Source: Sarcocystis neurona (lineage: Eukaryota > Apicomplexa > Conoidasida > Eucoccidiorida > Sarcocystidae). From it: DNA of 64,000 nt. The notes beneath the pieces are model-generated. The model saw only the letters and a program-made list of their open reading frames with translations. It made no database searches and was not told the DNA's origin. The position numbers and the translations under genes were made by a program. This document shows, piece by piece, positions 44,521-57,600 of the stretch (positions are counted from its first letter, which is position 1; each line of letters starts with the position of its first letter). The stretch covers positions 1,949,843-2,013,842 of the forward strand of contig KL647303.1 in assembly GCA_000727475.1 (NCBI GenBank), read 5' to 3'.

Positions 44521-46243
44521 TCATCGGCGTCTAGACGTGGCACTCTCTTGTGCCGGAGTACTCGCACTCGAACGTAATCTCTCACGGACGCGTTCTGCCG
44601 GCTTTACAGCATCCATTGTGTTAAGACCACCCCAGGTCGCAACTCCGCAGAGATTGGAGAAGAGCGTCGGTACCCGCAGTGGGTTGAGAACAGCAGTCCT
44701 GGTATATCCCGCCGATCTAAGTAACGACACAGTGAGCAGTGGTTCTTTTGACGACAGACTGCGCCGAGAGAAGCAAATATGTGAACACAAAGTGTTAAGG
44801 GATCAAAAGATAGTATTTCTCCTTGCTGCTACGCCATGACGATGGCACACATCGTCCTCGCAGCGAAAAAAATTTGGGCATGTTTGCAGGCATCTCACGC
44901 GTCTCTTTTGGATGCACCTCTGCCATAGTCGCATGTTAGAGTTTCTCCTGTAACGTGTTCGTGACTCTCCCGTGTGCACATCCCACGCAGGAACCGCTGC
45001 TACAGCAATTTTTTGAAATGAATTTTTTCCGTGTGCCCCTGCGCACACTTCAGCTTTGTAGGTGCGTGCGTCTACACACATGGGCAGACGAAGGAGGCAC
45101 TCGGGGAAGCCTGGCTTCCCGCGCTTCGCATGAGGAAGTGAATATGCGGCCTCGGTGCTGGACCAACGTAGCAGCTGGAGATCTGGTATCATGTACCGCG
45201 ACGGCGGTGGTCTCTTCGTGTCCTGTGTACAGCACCAAGTATGCATACCTCAATTTCTGGGTGACGCGGCACTGCGGACAGCAGATAACTGGTATGTCGC
45301 TTACGTTAGACAGGCACGTCGTCAACGAACCCGTATGTCTGAGCATGTATGTATTTGAGAGCGCACTCGCACAAGGGGTGTCGTGATGACGCCCGCAGGC
45401 ACACCCGCACGAGTATCTCTTGTGGACACGTGCACCAGTATACGTGAGGACGCAGCGTCACACGGCTATATTCGGACGCCACACGTGCGTCCAGGCAGCC
45501 CGCTTCTCACAACTGTGTACGACTGGAAGCGTGAGGCTTCTTGTGAGCTCGCTTTTGTACCGGGTCGTGGAGCGCGGTAATGCCCTCCAAGGTCCACCCC
45601 CAACAGGTCACTGTAAGGCGCGGTAGGGGAGAGGCAGCCATCACACTTTTACACTAGGTGTCAACCAGATACGTACACGTACCCACAGCACTATGGACGC
45701 CTTGGTATACACGCCAGTGGTGTTCTGGATTGCGCCTATGTAGTGGATAATGGTGGCAGATGGAGGAGCCACAGCGACACCAGTGTCGTTCGATCACAAC
45801 AGGACAGAAAAAAAAGAGCCGAACTGCAGCAGGGGAAGTGGTGACTACTTCATGGACTCATGTAACATAAAAGTGCGGACGAGTCGATTTATTTTCCGCT
45901 TCTAGCAGAAGGATTTGAAGCAGAGAAGCGATGTAGACTGTGTCGCCACTCCACACAAACATCTGCGTCGCTCCCCTGCTGTGCGTGCGGCCACAATTAT
46001 TTCGACCGTATTAATCCAGCAACTCACCTGAGTGAAGCGTTGCGTGGTAAAAGATTTTTTGTTAATGTGATTCTTGAACTCTGTGGCTCTTCTTCGCGAC
46101 ACAGAAGTTTTTTCCTGCGTCCGTTGCGCTCCTCGCCCGTGCTCGGGTGCGGCCGCACCGCTGCCCCTACGCTCCAGCAGCACCTTCCCAAACGCTTTTG
46201 CGTGTGCATCGCTCAGGTCCTCCCTGTTTGTATATGCGCCTTT
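44521..46243 (-). CDS. Unknown minus-strand gene, at least two or three exons
   Basis: Exon 46,243-46,028 (acceptor CGTACAG, donor CAG|GTGAGT, phase 0) reads KGAYTNREDLSDAHAKAFGK and later RRRATEFKNHINKKSF. A possible middle exon begins after GTCCGCAG near 45,285 in the same phase (CRVTQKLRYAYLVLYTG). A terminal exon, 44,716-44,521, reads SAGYTRTAVLNPLRVPTLFS to SASTPAQESATSRRR and stop TGA. No family was recognised. The upstream start and the donor of the middle exon are not fixed. It lies on the same strand as the macro-domain gene and upstream of it. Confidence 0.4.
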
Positions 46244-46786
46244 CTGTACGTACGCATGTTCACCTAGAGAAGGAGATCTTGAGCGCACTTTTATGCGTCT
46301 CCTTGGACACTCTGTGTGCCGCGAACGCGCCGAGTTTCCACATGCAGAAAGCACTGTTCTTGTTCCTCCTCGTGTAACGTAGTCCTACACTATGCGTAGG
46401 GCCGGTTTTTTAGCGTATGCACTTGACGTGGGAAGTACGCCGCAGACGTGCATAAGGGACTTGCAACCCATATACGCATACGGACGCAGGTAACTTTGAG
46501 GACACGCGGATAACAAATTTCTCCGTGTCTAGGTCGTAGATGCGTGTACCTGTGTACGCTCACGGGAAGAATTCTGCTGGGACGTGTTACTACGTGGACA
46601 GCAGTCTGGCGTAAACCATGTATGGAACCAGGGTCTTTCTACGAATTACGTAGAGGTTCGTTCGTTCTTGGTCATTCTGCACTGCGTGACCTCGGGCACT
46701 CCCACTCATGCTATAGCTGCAACGGGGCAGCGCACCGTTACCCGTACCACCAGGAGCAGCACCATTAAGAAAGACACCGGCAAAAT

Positions 46787-48623
46787 ATGGAAAGCCAACT
46801 GCCGCAGGCGTCCGCACCAGGTGATGCAGCTACTCATTCTCTTTCTGTTCTTCGTCCGCACGTTGCCTCTTCATCGGCTGACTCCTCTGTTCCGGGCCCG
46901 CTTTCTTCTTGTTCTGCTTTTCCAGCTGGCCCTCCTCCTTCCGACTCTTCTGCTTCATCATCAAATGCTGCGCGTACTTTTTCTTCTTTGGGCACTTCGC
47001 TATCTTCCGCTGCTGCTGCTTCTAAGCCAGCTGCGCCGTCTCCGGTCCCTGCTGGAGCTTCGTTTTCTCAACTTGCCGCGGCTGCAGCTGATTCACCTGC
47101 TTCCTTGCTCGGTAACGGTGTATGTAGGGGCTGTTCCTCGTCGCCTTCTCCCGGAAGAAGTGCTGCTCTCCGGTGCAACTGCTATTGCTGCGCACGACCA
47201 ACTGCAGCGCGCCCCTCCCTGTGCTGCTGCTGCTGCTGCAGCAGCAGAACGACTCTCGAAGCTTTTTCCCGCAGTACGTGCAGCAGCCACCAGTCCCGCC
47301 CCACCACGCGGCTGCAGACAGGGCATCAGAGCGGGGCTGCTGCTACAGCTGATCTGCCTGCTGCTGCTGCAGCTGTATGCGTTGACGATGGTGCTCTGTC
47401 ACCCACTGCTGCGGCTGCAGCAGTCCCTCAGTTGACAGCGAGACGTTCTGCTACGGCGCAGTGTTTTTTCTCCCGACAGCAGCATCACAGCACCCCGCTG
47501 CGTCGGCACCTCAGAAAGCACCAGCAGCAGACGCATGACCAGCAGCAGCAGAGGCCTACTCAGCAGCGCAGTGGGGTACCTGCGCTCCCGCTGCAGGAAG
47601 TGGGTGAAGCGCGACGCCGTCCTGTGTTGCTGCGCCGTCAGAGTGCGTCACCTCGAATGGTGGACAGAAGGAGAAATCTTACTTCATTACCACAGGTAGC
47701 TGGACATCTGGCATCGCCTTCTGTGGCGTGCGCAGGGAAACCAGCCTCCCGCAGAGAAATGGCGGCGGCCGCGGCTGTCAGCGCAGAGAGGGCAGCAGCA
47801 CGTTATGCGGAGACAGCGTCGGAGGAGGGCGGAGACGGGGAGATGGGGGAGACGGCAGCCGGATGGCGGCTGTCGAGTCCGGCAGCACGGTTCCCGCGGC
47901 AACTCGCAGCAGCAGCGGTGCGTATCCCTTGTCTCTCAGGACGGGGAGCCGACGCAGCAGCAGCAGAAGTGCCGCAAGAAGCAGTGGCAGCGGCGGAAGC
48001 AGCAGATCCCATGCGACGACAGGGAGGAGGAAGACGAAGAGGAACAGCGTCCGCCGCGCTCCCTTTCAGTACTCTGGACGTGCTGCAGGGGGATGCCGCG
48101 GCTGCTGCTGCTGCAAACGCTTCGCGCCTTTGGCCCGCCGCAGCAGCAGCACCGTCGCATCAGACGGCAGCTGGTGCCGCAGACTCTCGAGGAGGAGGAG
48201 GAGCAGGCGGCTGCCGCGGCCCCACGAAGGTGCTGGAGAAGCAACAGCAGCAGAAGCAGCAGCAGCAGAAGCAACGGCAGCAGAAACAACGGCAGCAGAA
48301 GCAGCAGCAGCACAAGCAGCAGCAGAGCTGGGAGCGTGTGTTATGGAAGAAACCGCAGCGGCGACTGTATGCAGATAACTACCTGGATGACTCATTCTTG
48401 TGTGGGCTCGTCTCTAACGCCCGGAACCGGAGCTACTCGTACTGTTCGCTTTGCAGTGCAACCGTAGTAATAACGCAGCACCTCAGTCTCCTTATCATTT
48501 TTACGGTTGTCTACGTGCGGTTCCGGAGGCAGAAGGCAGACGGCTTGTCGCTTGTGCTGCTGTCGCTGCTGCTGCTGCTCTTCGGCCACGCGCTCCGGTG
48601 GATGCTACAGCCCTCGTGGAGAG
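46787..48623 (+). CDS. PIGC: PIG-C first recognised exon: low-complexity N-terminus and first membrane helices
   Basis: Open from ATG 46,787 to donor AGAG|GTACTT at 48,623 (phase 1). The first ~510 codons are Ala/Ser/Pro/Gln rich; a (CAG/AAG)n block gives a Gln/Lys run just before the PIG-C domain. The domain starts SWERVLWKKPQRRLYADNY, then ATVVITQHLSLLIIFTVVYV and LSLVLLSLLLLLFGHAL as the first two membrane helices. Whether the whole N-terminus is translated is uncertain. Confidence 0.75.
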
Positions 48624-51600
48624 GTACTTACAGACACATGCAGCCGCCAGAAGCTGCCGCCGCAACAGCAGCAGCAGAGCAGCAACGGCAGGCTTCGTTG
48701 GCGAGCACCCGCAGGGGCATACAAGGTGGCAGCAGAAACTGCCAAACAGCAGCAGCAGCGGTAGCGCCAGCAGCTGCGGCGGCAGCAGAAACAGCAGCAG
48801 CCACCGCAGCACGAACACTGCAGCAGCAGCAGTGGCGGCAGCAGCTGCGACGGCAGCAGAAACGGCAGCAACCGTAAGAGCACGAACACTGCAGCCGTAG
48901 CGCCAGCAGCAGGAGGAGGAGCACCAGCAGAAATCGGAGCAGCAGGGGCCAGACTTACGTAGAGTCGGGTGCAGGAGCAGGAAGAGCTCGAAGGCGTGCA
49001 CGCTGAGCGAGAGAGAGAGGCCAGCGTGCAATGGCAGCATGCAGCCACACTTGTAGCAGGGGGGAATGTAGCGGACACAGCAGGAGCCTCGTCAGAGGAC
49101 GGTCCTCCAGCGGCAGCAAGGCAGCAGGATCCCTGGGACAACCCCATCAGCAGCAGCCGAACGACTGCAGCAACACAGCAGGAGTAGTCACCGCGTAGAA
49201 GCAGCAGCAGCAGAAGGCACCGGTTAGCAGCAGCAGCAGCAGCAGGTAGCACCGCGTAGCGGCAGCAGCACGAGCTCCTGCACCCGCAGCTGCAGTGATA
49301 GAAGTCCCTGCAGCAATGGCAGCAGTCCCCGAAGAAGCAGCAGCCGCTGTCTCCGCCGCAACAGCAGGGGCAGCAGCCTATGTTCCTGCAGCAGCAGACG
49401 CAGAGTTCTTTTGGAGCAGCAGGAGTACTAGAAGTTTTCTTTGAGGCAGCAGCAGCAACAGCGCAGGAAGGGGAACAACGCGTCACTCTGGGTCGAAGAA
49501 AGACAGACACAAGGTGACGGCACCCACTAGACAAAGCATGTTAGATGATGCTACGTAGCCACCAGTGCTGCTGCTGCCGGGAGTGGGAAGGGCCGATATG
49601 TTGCTAAGGCTGCTGCTCCTCTCGCCGCAGTTGCCCCTGAGTGGGCTGCTGCTGCTGGTGCCTCCCCGTGTTGCCGCTGCTTCCCTTTTTCTGTTGGCAA
49701 GGTGGTGCTGCGGTTGCTGCTGCAGCGTGTTCCGCTGTTGCTGCTGCTTCGGTGTGTGTGTTGGCATTTTCGTGCTGCGGCTGCTGCTGTCCGGCAGTTG
49801 CCGGTGGGTGGTTTTCTCTGTCGGCGAGCTCATGCTGCTGTCGTGATGCGGCGGGGCGGTGCCGTACGGGCACCGCGATTTTGCTCTTGCTGGGACGCCG
49901 GCGGCCGCTGCTGCTGATGTACCAGTGGAGCGGCACGGACGCCGCTGCTGCGCGTGTCTGCAGCACCCGGCCAGAAGGAGGGGCTTCCTGCATGCGCAAC
50001 ATGCTGTGCCGCTGCTGTGCTCTTGCCCTCTGTGTGTGTGTGTGTGTTTATGTGTCGCTGCTGCAGCTCTAGCGAACGGTGTGCGCAGCAGTTTGCTCGG
50101 TCTAGGGGCTCTGCGGGTGAGACTGCATGCGCACTACGTAGCAGTGCATGCAGCCACAACAACCGCACGAACACCAGCGGCATTCCGGCGTGGTGCGGCA
50201 GAAGGAGACTCTGTGTCACCGCAGGCGCGGGGGGCCACAGTAGCAGCAAGAATTGCTGCAGGAACGATGGCACCGCTACAGCAGCAGCTGAGACACGAAC
50301 TGCGTCATCAGGCGTCGTGCAGCCACACCTGAAGTAGTAGACACACACACAGCAGCAGCAGCAACGGCAGCAGTAGTAGCGGGGAAGACGGCGTCGTTTG
50401 ACACCGGCGATAGGGACACCGATAGCAGCAGGAGCCGCAAACATGGCAGCAATAGCAGAAACACCAGCACGTCGTGCTGCTGAACAGCACCAGCAGGAGC
50501 AAGGTAAGCCCTTGTGATTGCAGCAGCAGCAGCAGGAGGACCCGCACTGCGCCGGCGGCCCGTCCAAGAGAGTTGCCGCACCACTAACAGAAGACATAGT
50601 AGTAGCCTTTCAAGAAGCAGCCGCTACAGCACTTCCACCATCCGCACCTGCAGCACTCCCACCAACGGTAGCAGCAGCGCTAACCCATCAGCGGCTGCAG
50701 CAGCCGTCCCACCAGCAGCTGCTCCAACACTCCCACCGCCAGCAGCTGTAGCACTCTCACCACCAGCTGCTGCAACACTACCACCACCAGCAGCGGCCGC
50801 GGTACCGCCACCTGCAGCTGCAGCAGCAGTCCCAGCAGCAGCTGCAGCGGCAGTCGCACCAGCAGCTGCGGCAGCAGTCGCACCAGCAGCTGCAGCAGCA
50901 GTCCCACAGGTGAGCGGCATTGCGGCTGCCCCGCGCCACAGGGTCACAGCACCACCGCAGTACCCCTGCGTGTTTCTGAGAGAGCAGCATGCATTTACAG
51001 AGACACACGGAAATAAGCAGGCATGCACTCAGTCTCTGTCCACATAGAAAATCACATCCAAGAGTGCCCGCATGCGTCTACAAACCTCTCTGTTTTTTTC
51101 GGGCTATCTGCTCTTCCCACCCGCTCTTTATACTCGTATCAACCCCCCCCGTAGTGTGTAACCGTGCACGTATTTGTAGAAGCAGTAGGGCCTCCAGAAG
51201 ACTTTGTGCAAGAAAACTCCCACCAAAAACACCTGTCGCCGTTTTGCTGCGTTCGTTTATGGGGTGTTGGTGCATGCAGCTCGCAGCTCCGATCCTACGA
51301 ACATTAACCGAGTCGTTCAGCGACGACACTGTCATAAGCCTCTCCGTCGGTAGGCGTGCTGCTGCTTGCTTCGACGGAGGGCTGTTGCTGTTTGCTGAGC
51401 TGCTTCTGCTGTTGTGTGTTGTCTGACTGCTGCAGCTACTGCTGCTGCGGACTTGCGGGATGATTGCTGCTGCTTCTGTTGGGGCTGGTGTGCTGCAGCA
51501 GCAGCTTGCCTGCTGTGTAGCTGCACTGCTCTTCGGTGCCTGGTGGGGATGCAGCACGCTGCTGTTCTGCTGCTGCTGCGTTGCTGCTGCTGTGCGGCTG

Positions 51601-54600
51601 CAGCAGCCGTCTCTTTGTTTTCTGGAGTTCGAGGAGGGGCCCGTGCGGCTTCAAGAACCTTTCTGTTTTTCGCGACTGCCTCAGCGAATGCTGCCCGCCG
51701 TGCTGCTCTGGTACAGTTGGTGTGCAGCTCGTCGCCTTTTCCGCTCCTGAGCCACGTCCGCTGCTGCCGTGACTGCTGCTCTGCCCTGTTGCCATCGCAG
51801 CGGTGACGGTGGCGCTGCCTGGTGTTGGTGCTGCGCACACTGCTGCTGCTGTTGCGGTTTGTTTCTCAGCTGCAGCCGGGGGGGGCGGGGCCAGCGCATT
51901 TGCGTCTGCTGCTGCTGCTGCCCGTGAGTGCCAGCGCGGGTCTAGAAGCCGGAGACGGGCGCCTTGGCGAGTTAGTGTGGAGAACGATCATTCCCTGCGT
52001 GTGCTGTCTCGTTTTTTATCATTTTTTTGTCGTCGCGACGATTATCTACGCTTGAAGTCGAACTTGCTCTACGTCAGAACTCTCTCTGTACCCTGCACAA
52101 ACCCTGTCGCTCCTAGTGGCAGTTCTGCTGTAGCAGTGGTCGCACATACGTGCCGCAGATGTTGCCCTGCGTGCTCGTGCATGTATGCCGAGTAACAACG
52201 CACACCGATCCTGTTCAACACCACGCCCTCTTCGTTTGCTCCGCCGTCTGCCCCGCTGCGACTGCGAAGGGTGCCTTGATGCGGTTGATTCTGTTGCTGC
52301 AGCTTGCTTCGTGTTGCACATCGCCCTCGCCGACTACTCCCACGTCCGCCGGTAAGCACCGCATACGACGAGCCTGCCGTTGCTGCTGTTGCGATATGCT
52401 GCTGCCGGTGAACAACGCATCAAGCGCTTCCTGCTGCTGACGCTGTGCTGCTGCTGCTGACGCTGTGCTGCTGCTGCTGACCGTTTGCTGCTCTGCTGCT
52501 GTGCTGCTGGTGGTGCTGTGCTGCTGCCGGCGCTGCCGTGTACCCAGCTGTAGCAGCCGCGGTGTCGTGCTGCTGCTGCTGTTCCACCGCTGCAGCTGCT
52601 CTTCCAGCAGTGCCAGCCGGGTTCGGTTGCACCTGCTCTCGCTGCTCTCTATCTTTGGTGATGGCGCTGCTGCTGCAGCCGCGCTGCGGTGACGATTCCA
52701 TCTATAACTGCCTGCTACGACTGACTTAGCGCTGCGGCGACTGCTGCTGTCGTTTCCCAGAAGCTGCTGCTGCTGTCTGGCGGCGAATGAACGCAGCAGC
52801 TGCTGTTGTTCGTGTGCTGCGGTTGCTGCTGCAGCAATCCCGAGCGAATCGACGAATCGCTGACGCGAGCCCTGAGCATCAACGCAGCGCTGCTGGCGAA
52901 TGTGGTCCTGGCGTCTCGTCTCTCTTCTTCAACGGACGTGTTTGGGATCTTCTTCTTCGGTATCGAGTATGTCTCCGTCTCTGCTGCTGCTGCACTTCAG
53001 CAGAAACCCAGGACACCGCATCTGTACAGGAGGCTGCTTTGTGAAGTTGAGACACGTCTGTGTGCCTGCCAGTCACTGTGACCGAGTGACCGGCATCTTA
53101 GTAACGTAACGCCTATAATATATATAAATATATGTATATATGTATGTACATGTGTGTATGTGTACAGGTGTATATGTGCGTATTAATATATAAGTATATC
53201 TGCAGACGTGGCCGTGTGTAAATCTGTGCATGTATGCACACGTGTGTACTTGAGTTGACCGGCTACTGTAGAAGAAGCAGCGGCTTTCAGTTACGCCCAT
53301 ATACACATATGTACGTATGTGGCTGTATGTGTAGATGCCTGTTCTACGTATGTCTAAGTGTGTGAGTATATCTGCAGACTTGGCCGTCTACTTGACCAGC
53401 AACACTAAGGAAACATAGGGACCTCATGCACTCGTCTATGTACGCATCCGTGTGGACGTATATATGTATGGACGTCTATACTTACATATATATATATATA
53501 TGTGCGTGTCAAGAATATGTAAATATATCTGTGTACATCGCCATACACAAATCCATGCATATACGCTGGTGAGTCTACTCGGATCCACCGGTCCACGTGT
53601 CTGGACAGCAGGCATCTGCAAGTGGACATGTATACGTGTGTCTATAAATACCCACGCATTTATCTGGCCTTGTCCAGGCGCATGCTTGTACATGTACTGG
53701 TACGCATGTACATATACATATATATATGCTCACGCGCCTATGGACAGAAGAGCGATACTGGGAGAGAAATAGGCGCATGTCTGTTTTTCGTATAGGATGC
53801 GTTTGTGTGTCGATACCGACGCATACGTGTGGACTTGTACAGGCGCATGCATATGTATGTACAGGTACGCATGTACATATACATGTATGTGCGTATAATA
53901 TATACACAGGAAGAGCGATAGTTTGAGAGAGAAGCAGACGCTTGTGTGTTTTGCGTAATTTTTACGTATATGTGTCGGGACCCACGCATACAGGTGTACG
54001 TGTTCACGGGCGCGTGCTAGTACGCGTGCCCTTACACATATGTACATATATATCTACCTATGTATATATATATGTATGCCCGTATATTTTCGGGTGGATC
54101 TACGAAGATTGACAGAGAGAGACAGCTGCAGGTGTCGTTTCCTTGGGTGTGGGGTCGAACAAATGCTTCAGACTGCTCCGCCGTCTCCGTGGAAAATTTG
54201 TCGATGTGCTGTCTCTCTGTTTTTACGTACAAATTCCGCATGCACTAAAACTCTCCTGCGCGGCGCTATACGTGTATCTGGGCGTGTGCCTCTACGCACC
54301 GGATACCCAATACATACATCACCCTCTATGCGTGTCTATGTATCTATGCGAGGGTATACATATGTGTTTAACGATTTTTGTGTGTGTATCGATGCGATGA
54401 TATATATATAAGTATGTGTGCATATGTGTGTGTGTGTGTGCTTGAGTGGATGTCCATACGTGTGTGTGTTTGTCTGCGTAGACGTATACGTCTTTGTGTG
54501 CAACCGTTTATATCTACTGGCCGTCTCTGAATCTACCGATTTATTTGTCTTTCTGTATCTCCGCAGTCTGTGTGCCTACGTGTGTATATATAGGGACATC

Positions 54601-57600
54601 TCCGTGTGTGTAGGAGTACGTCAGTCCGCGTGCTTCTCTTGTATGTGTGTGGAAGGATGTGGCTGCGTTTCCTGCACCTGCGCCGATCCACATATGTATA
54701 TTTGCATATATACCAACGAGTCAAAATGCCCTCCGCCCACACATATCTATACTACTTGGTGCGACTATATGCATGTACACAGGACTAAATGCGTATATAC
54801 ATGTGTGTGTGTGTCCTCATATACGCCGTGCGCACATACCGCCACAGCGAAAACGAATCCCACGTCTCTCAGTATAAGTAACTCGCCGCCGGCTCCTGTA
54901 CGTGGATGGAGTCTATTAAGTGGATAAGTGTGGAGTCTCACACTGCGTCATGCGCGCTGCTGCGTAGAAGAGCTGCAACGAAACTCCCGTGGACACACTT
55001 CAGCCGTCCCACCTGCACGGGCACGTAAACGACTCGTCCACAGATATATGTATATACATGTATGTACGTGTATGCGCATGCACCTGTCTCTCTCTATATA
55101 TGTGCGCGTGCATGTGCTTTTCAGTCTTTTTTTGTCCCCCCCTTTCTCTCTCTATATACATGTATATGCGCATGCACATTAGGGGAGCTGCGTGTGAATG
55201 TGCACGCGCTTGTGACACGCGAGCGTCCTTGAAGAACCTTGCTCTGCAGCATTTCCTGGCGCTGAGAAGCGGCCCTGAATTTTGCAAGGAGTCAGCGTCC
55301 GTACTTTTCTGTCAGTAGTACGTGATCGACCTCCTGATAGTACAGCGTGCCGAGGTGGGGGAAGGTGTTTGTCTGCATGTGTATACACACGCATACATAC
55401 ATACATATACATACATACACGTGTCCATATTTACACCACATACATACATATATATACATATAAAGACACTTGTATTTCATTCTCTCCGTCAGTCGCATAT
55501 GTTTGCACACACATTCATACGCCTGAATATAGGTGCATTTGCACACCCATTTATACGGACGTACATATTTACACACAGACGTCCATACACACACACATAT
55601 ACGTATACATATATACACAACACACATCTATTTACATACGCAACCGTATCCACACATATGTATATGCATACATACACACTTACAAACACGAAACATATAT
55701 AACAGACATGTATATATCTATCTCCGTACACACACATATACGTATATGCATACATGCATACATATATACCCACACGTAAACCTGTATGTATATGTACCTA
55801 TGTACGTCTATTTTTCCCAACGTATATACACATACATACCTGCGTACTCGCACGTCTTCGATGCGTGAGCGGCGTCCGCAGAAGCGGGAGTGCGGAGCGG
55901 GGGCGATTTACGGGGTCCATGTGTGCGCCACGTGCGTACAACATCACCGTAGTAGGACTCGGCCACATGTAATAAACCCGGGCCCATGGCTGCCGGTGGT
56001 CTCTCTGTGGCTCGGTGTCTCCTGCTGTCTATACACACCTGGGAGTCGCTTTTTTTCCAAAGACGTACGTGTGTGCGCGTGTCTGTACCACTGCATGCAT
56101 GCGCGCAGCCGCTTCTCTCCGTGTGTGTGTGTGTTTATGGACGTTTTTTGTCGCAGTCCGTCTCCTCCGTTTTTTTCTCTTCTTCTGCGAGGATGTGGAA
56201 GTGTGGCCATGCATCCCAACGTTGAACTGCAGACGAATTTGCAGACAGAGCCGGCTGCAGCGTATACGTGTAGATACACGGAAGTGCGTCCGCCGTTCTC
56301 TCCATATATATGCATGTGTATATATGTGTAAGCAGCTCATCAACAAGCATATGTACACACTCTATATGTACAGACATACGCACACACATATATACATAAT
56401 ATGTATATACGTATGTACAGTTCAAGTGTGTATGTGCACCTCGGCGTAAGGATAGGAGCTGCATGCGCGACAGCAGGACGTGTCTATCTGTGTCTTTGTC
56501 TGTATCTCCCTGTGTCCCTCTCCGTGCTTTCCTCTCCATATGAGAAACTCAGTTGCATGCGTGCCGAGTTCAACACATGTGCCCGTCTATAACGAGCGTC
56601 TGCGGTGATTTTCTAGACACGCATGTCTACGTGTTTGCGGTGTGTGGCTGTGGCAGTGGCTGCCTCCCCGTCTCCGTCTCTCTCATTTGGTGTCCCTCTG
56701 CCTCCCCGTGTGTCCGCGAGTCTCCCCGTGTCCCTGCGTCTCCGTCTTTCGCTTCTCGGGGATATACTCCTGTTTGTAAAGACTCTTAACTAGCAGTGTA
56801 CCTGTGCAGATTTCTAATTCATACATACATATATATGTATACGTGTGTGCCCAGGTGCAGTGGTGCTGCTGCAGGCGTCGTCAGTAGCACTGTACATGTT
56901 CTCGTGTGATTAGATCAAACGACTTCATACGGTAACCTACTTCATATATATATATGTGTATGTATATAAGTAGACAGATACCTATGTATCTGTAAATATA
57001 TATACCTACGTGTATAAATATGTGTATTTCTATTCATGTATACATGTATATAAACAGATAGCTCTCTATATATCTATAAATATATGTATCTATATGTGTG
57101 TCGATGTGTATATTTCCAACTATATATATATAAATAGATACATATATATATAAGGATGCCCGTGTGCGATGGTCCTGCTGCAGGATGTCTGCGCTGAGCC
57201 CTCTTACTCGCCGAATGCTCTGGGTACGACTGCCTCTTCCGCAGAGCAGCAGCAGCAGCTGTTGCTGGAGAGCTGCAGCAGCAGCAGGACTACTTCTTGG
57301 GACACAGCTGCGGCAGCAGCAGCAGCGATAGTGCGGGAATCCCCTTCCTCCGCGCGCTGCAGTACACGGCAGCAGCAGCAAGACGCGTCCTGCTCTCACG
57401 TCTTCTCCTAGGCTACCCACAACACATGTATTTATATATAAACGTCCACCTGCACACGCACACCATACAGAAGACTTGTAGAAACGCATACGTCCGCCAT
57501 ACAAAAATAATATATAGAGAGAGAGACAGGTAGACATATATATATATATATTTTGAACCAGTGTATGAGAGAGGTACATATATATATATATATATATGTA

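Noticed and set aside
45050..45346. CCPQC motif suggesting a zinc ribbon
   Set aside because: The probable acceptor GTCCGCAG lies inside the motif, so the cysteines before it would be intronic; no second cysteine pair.
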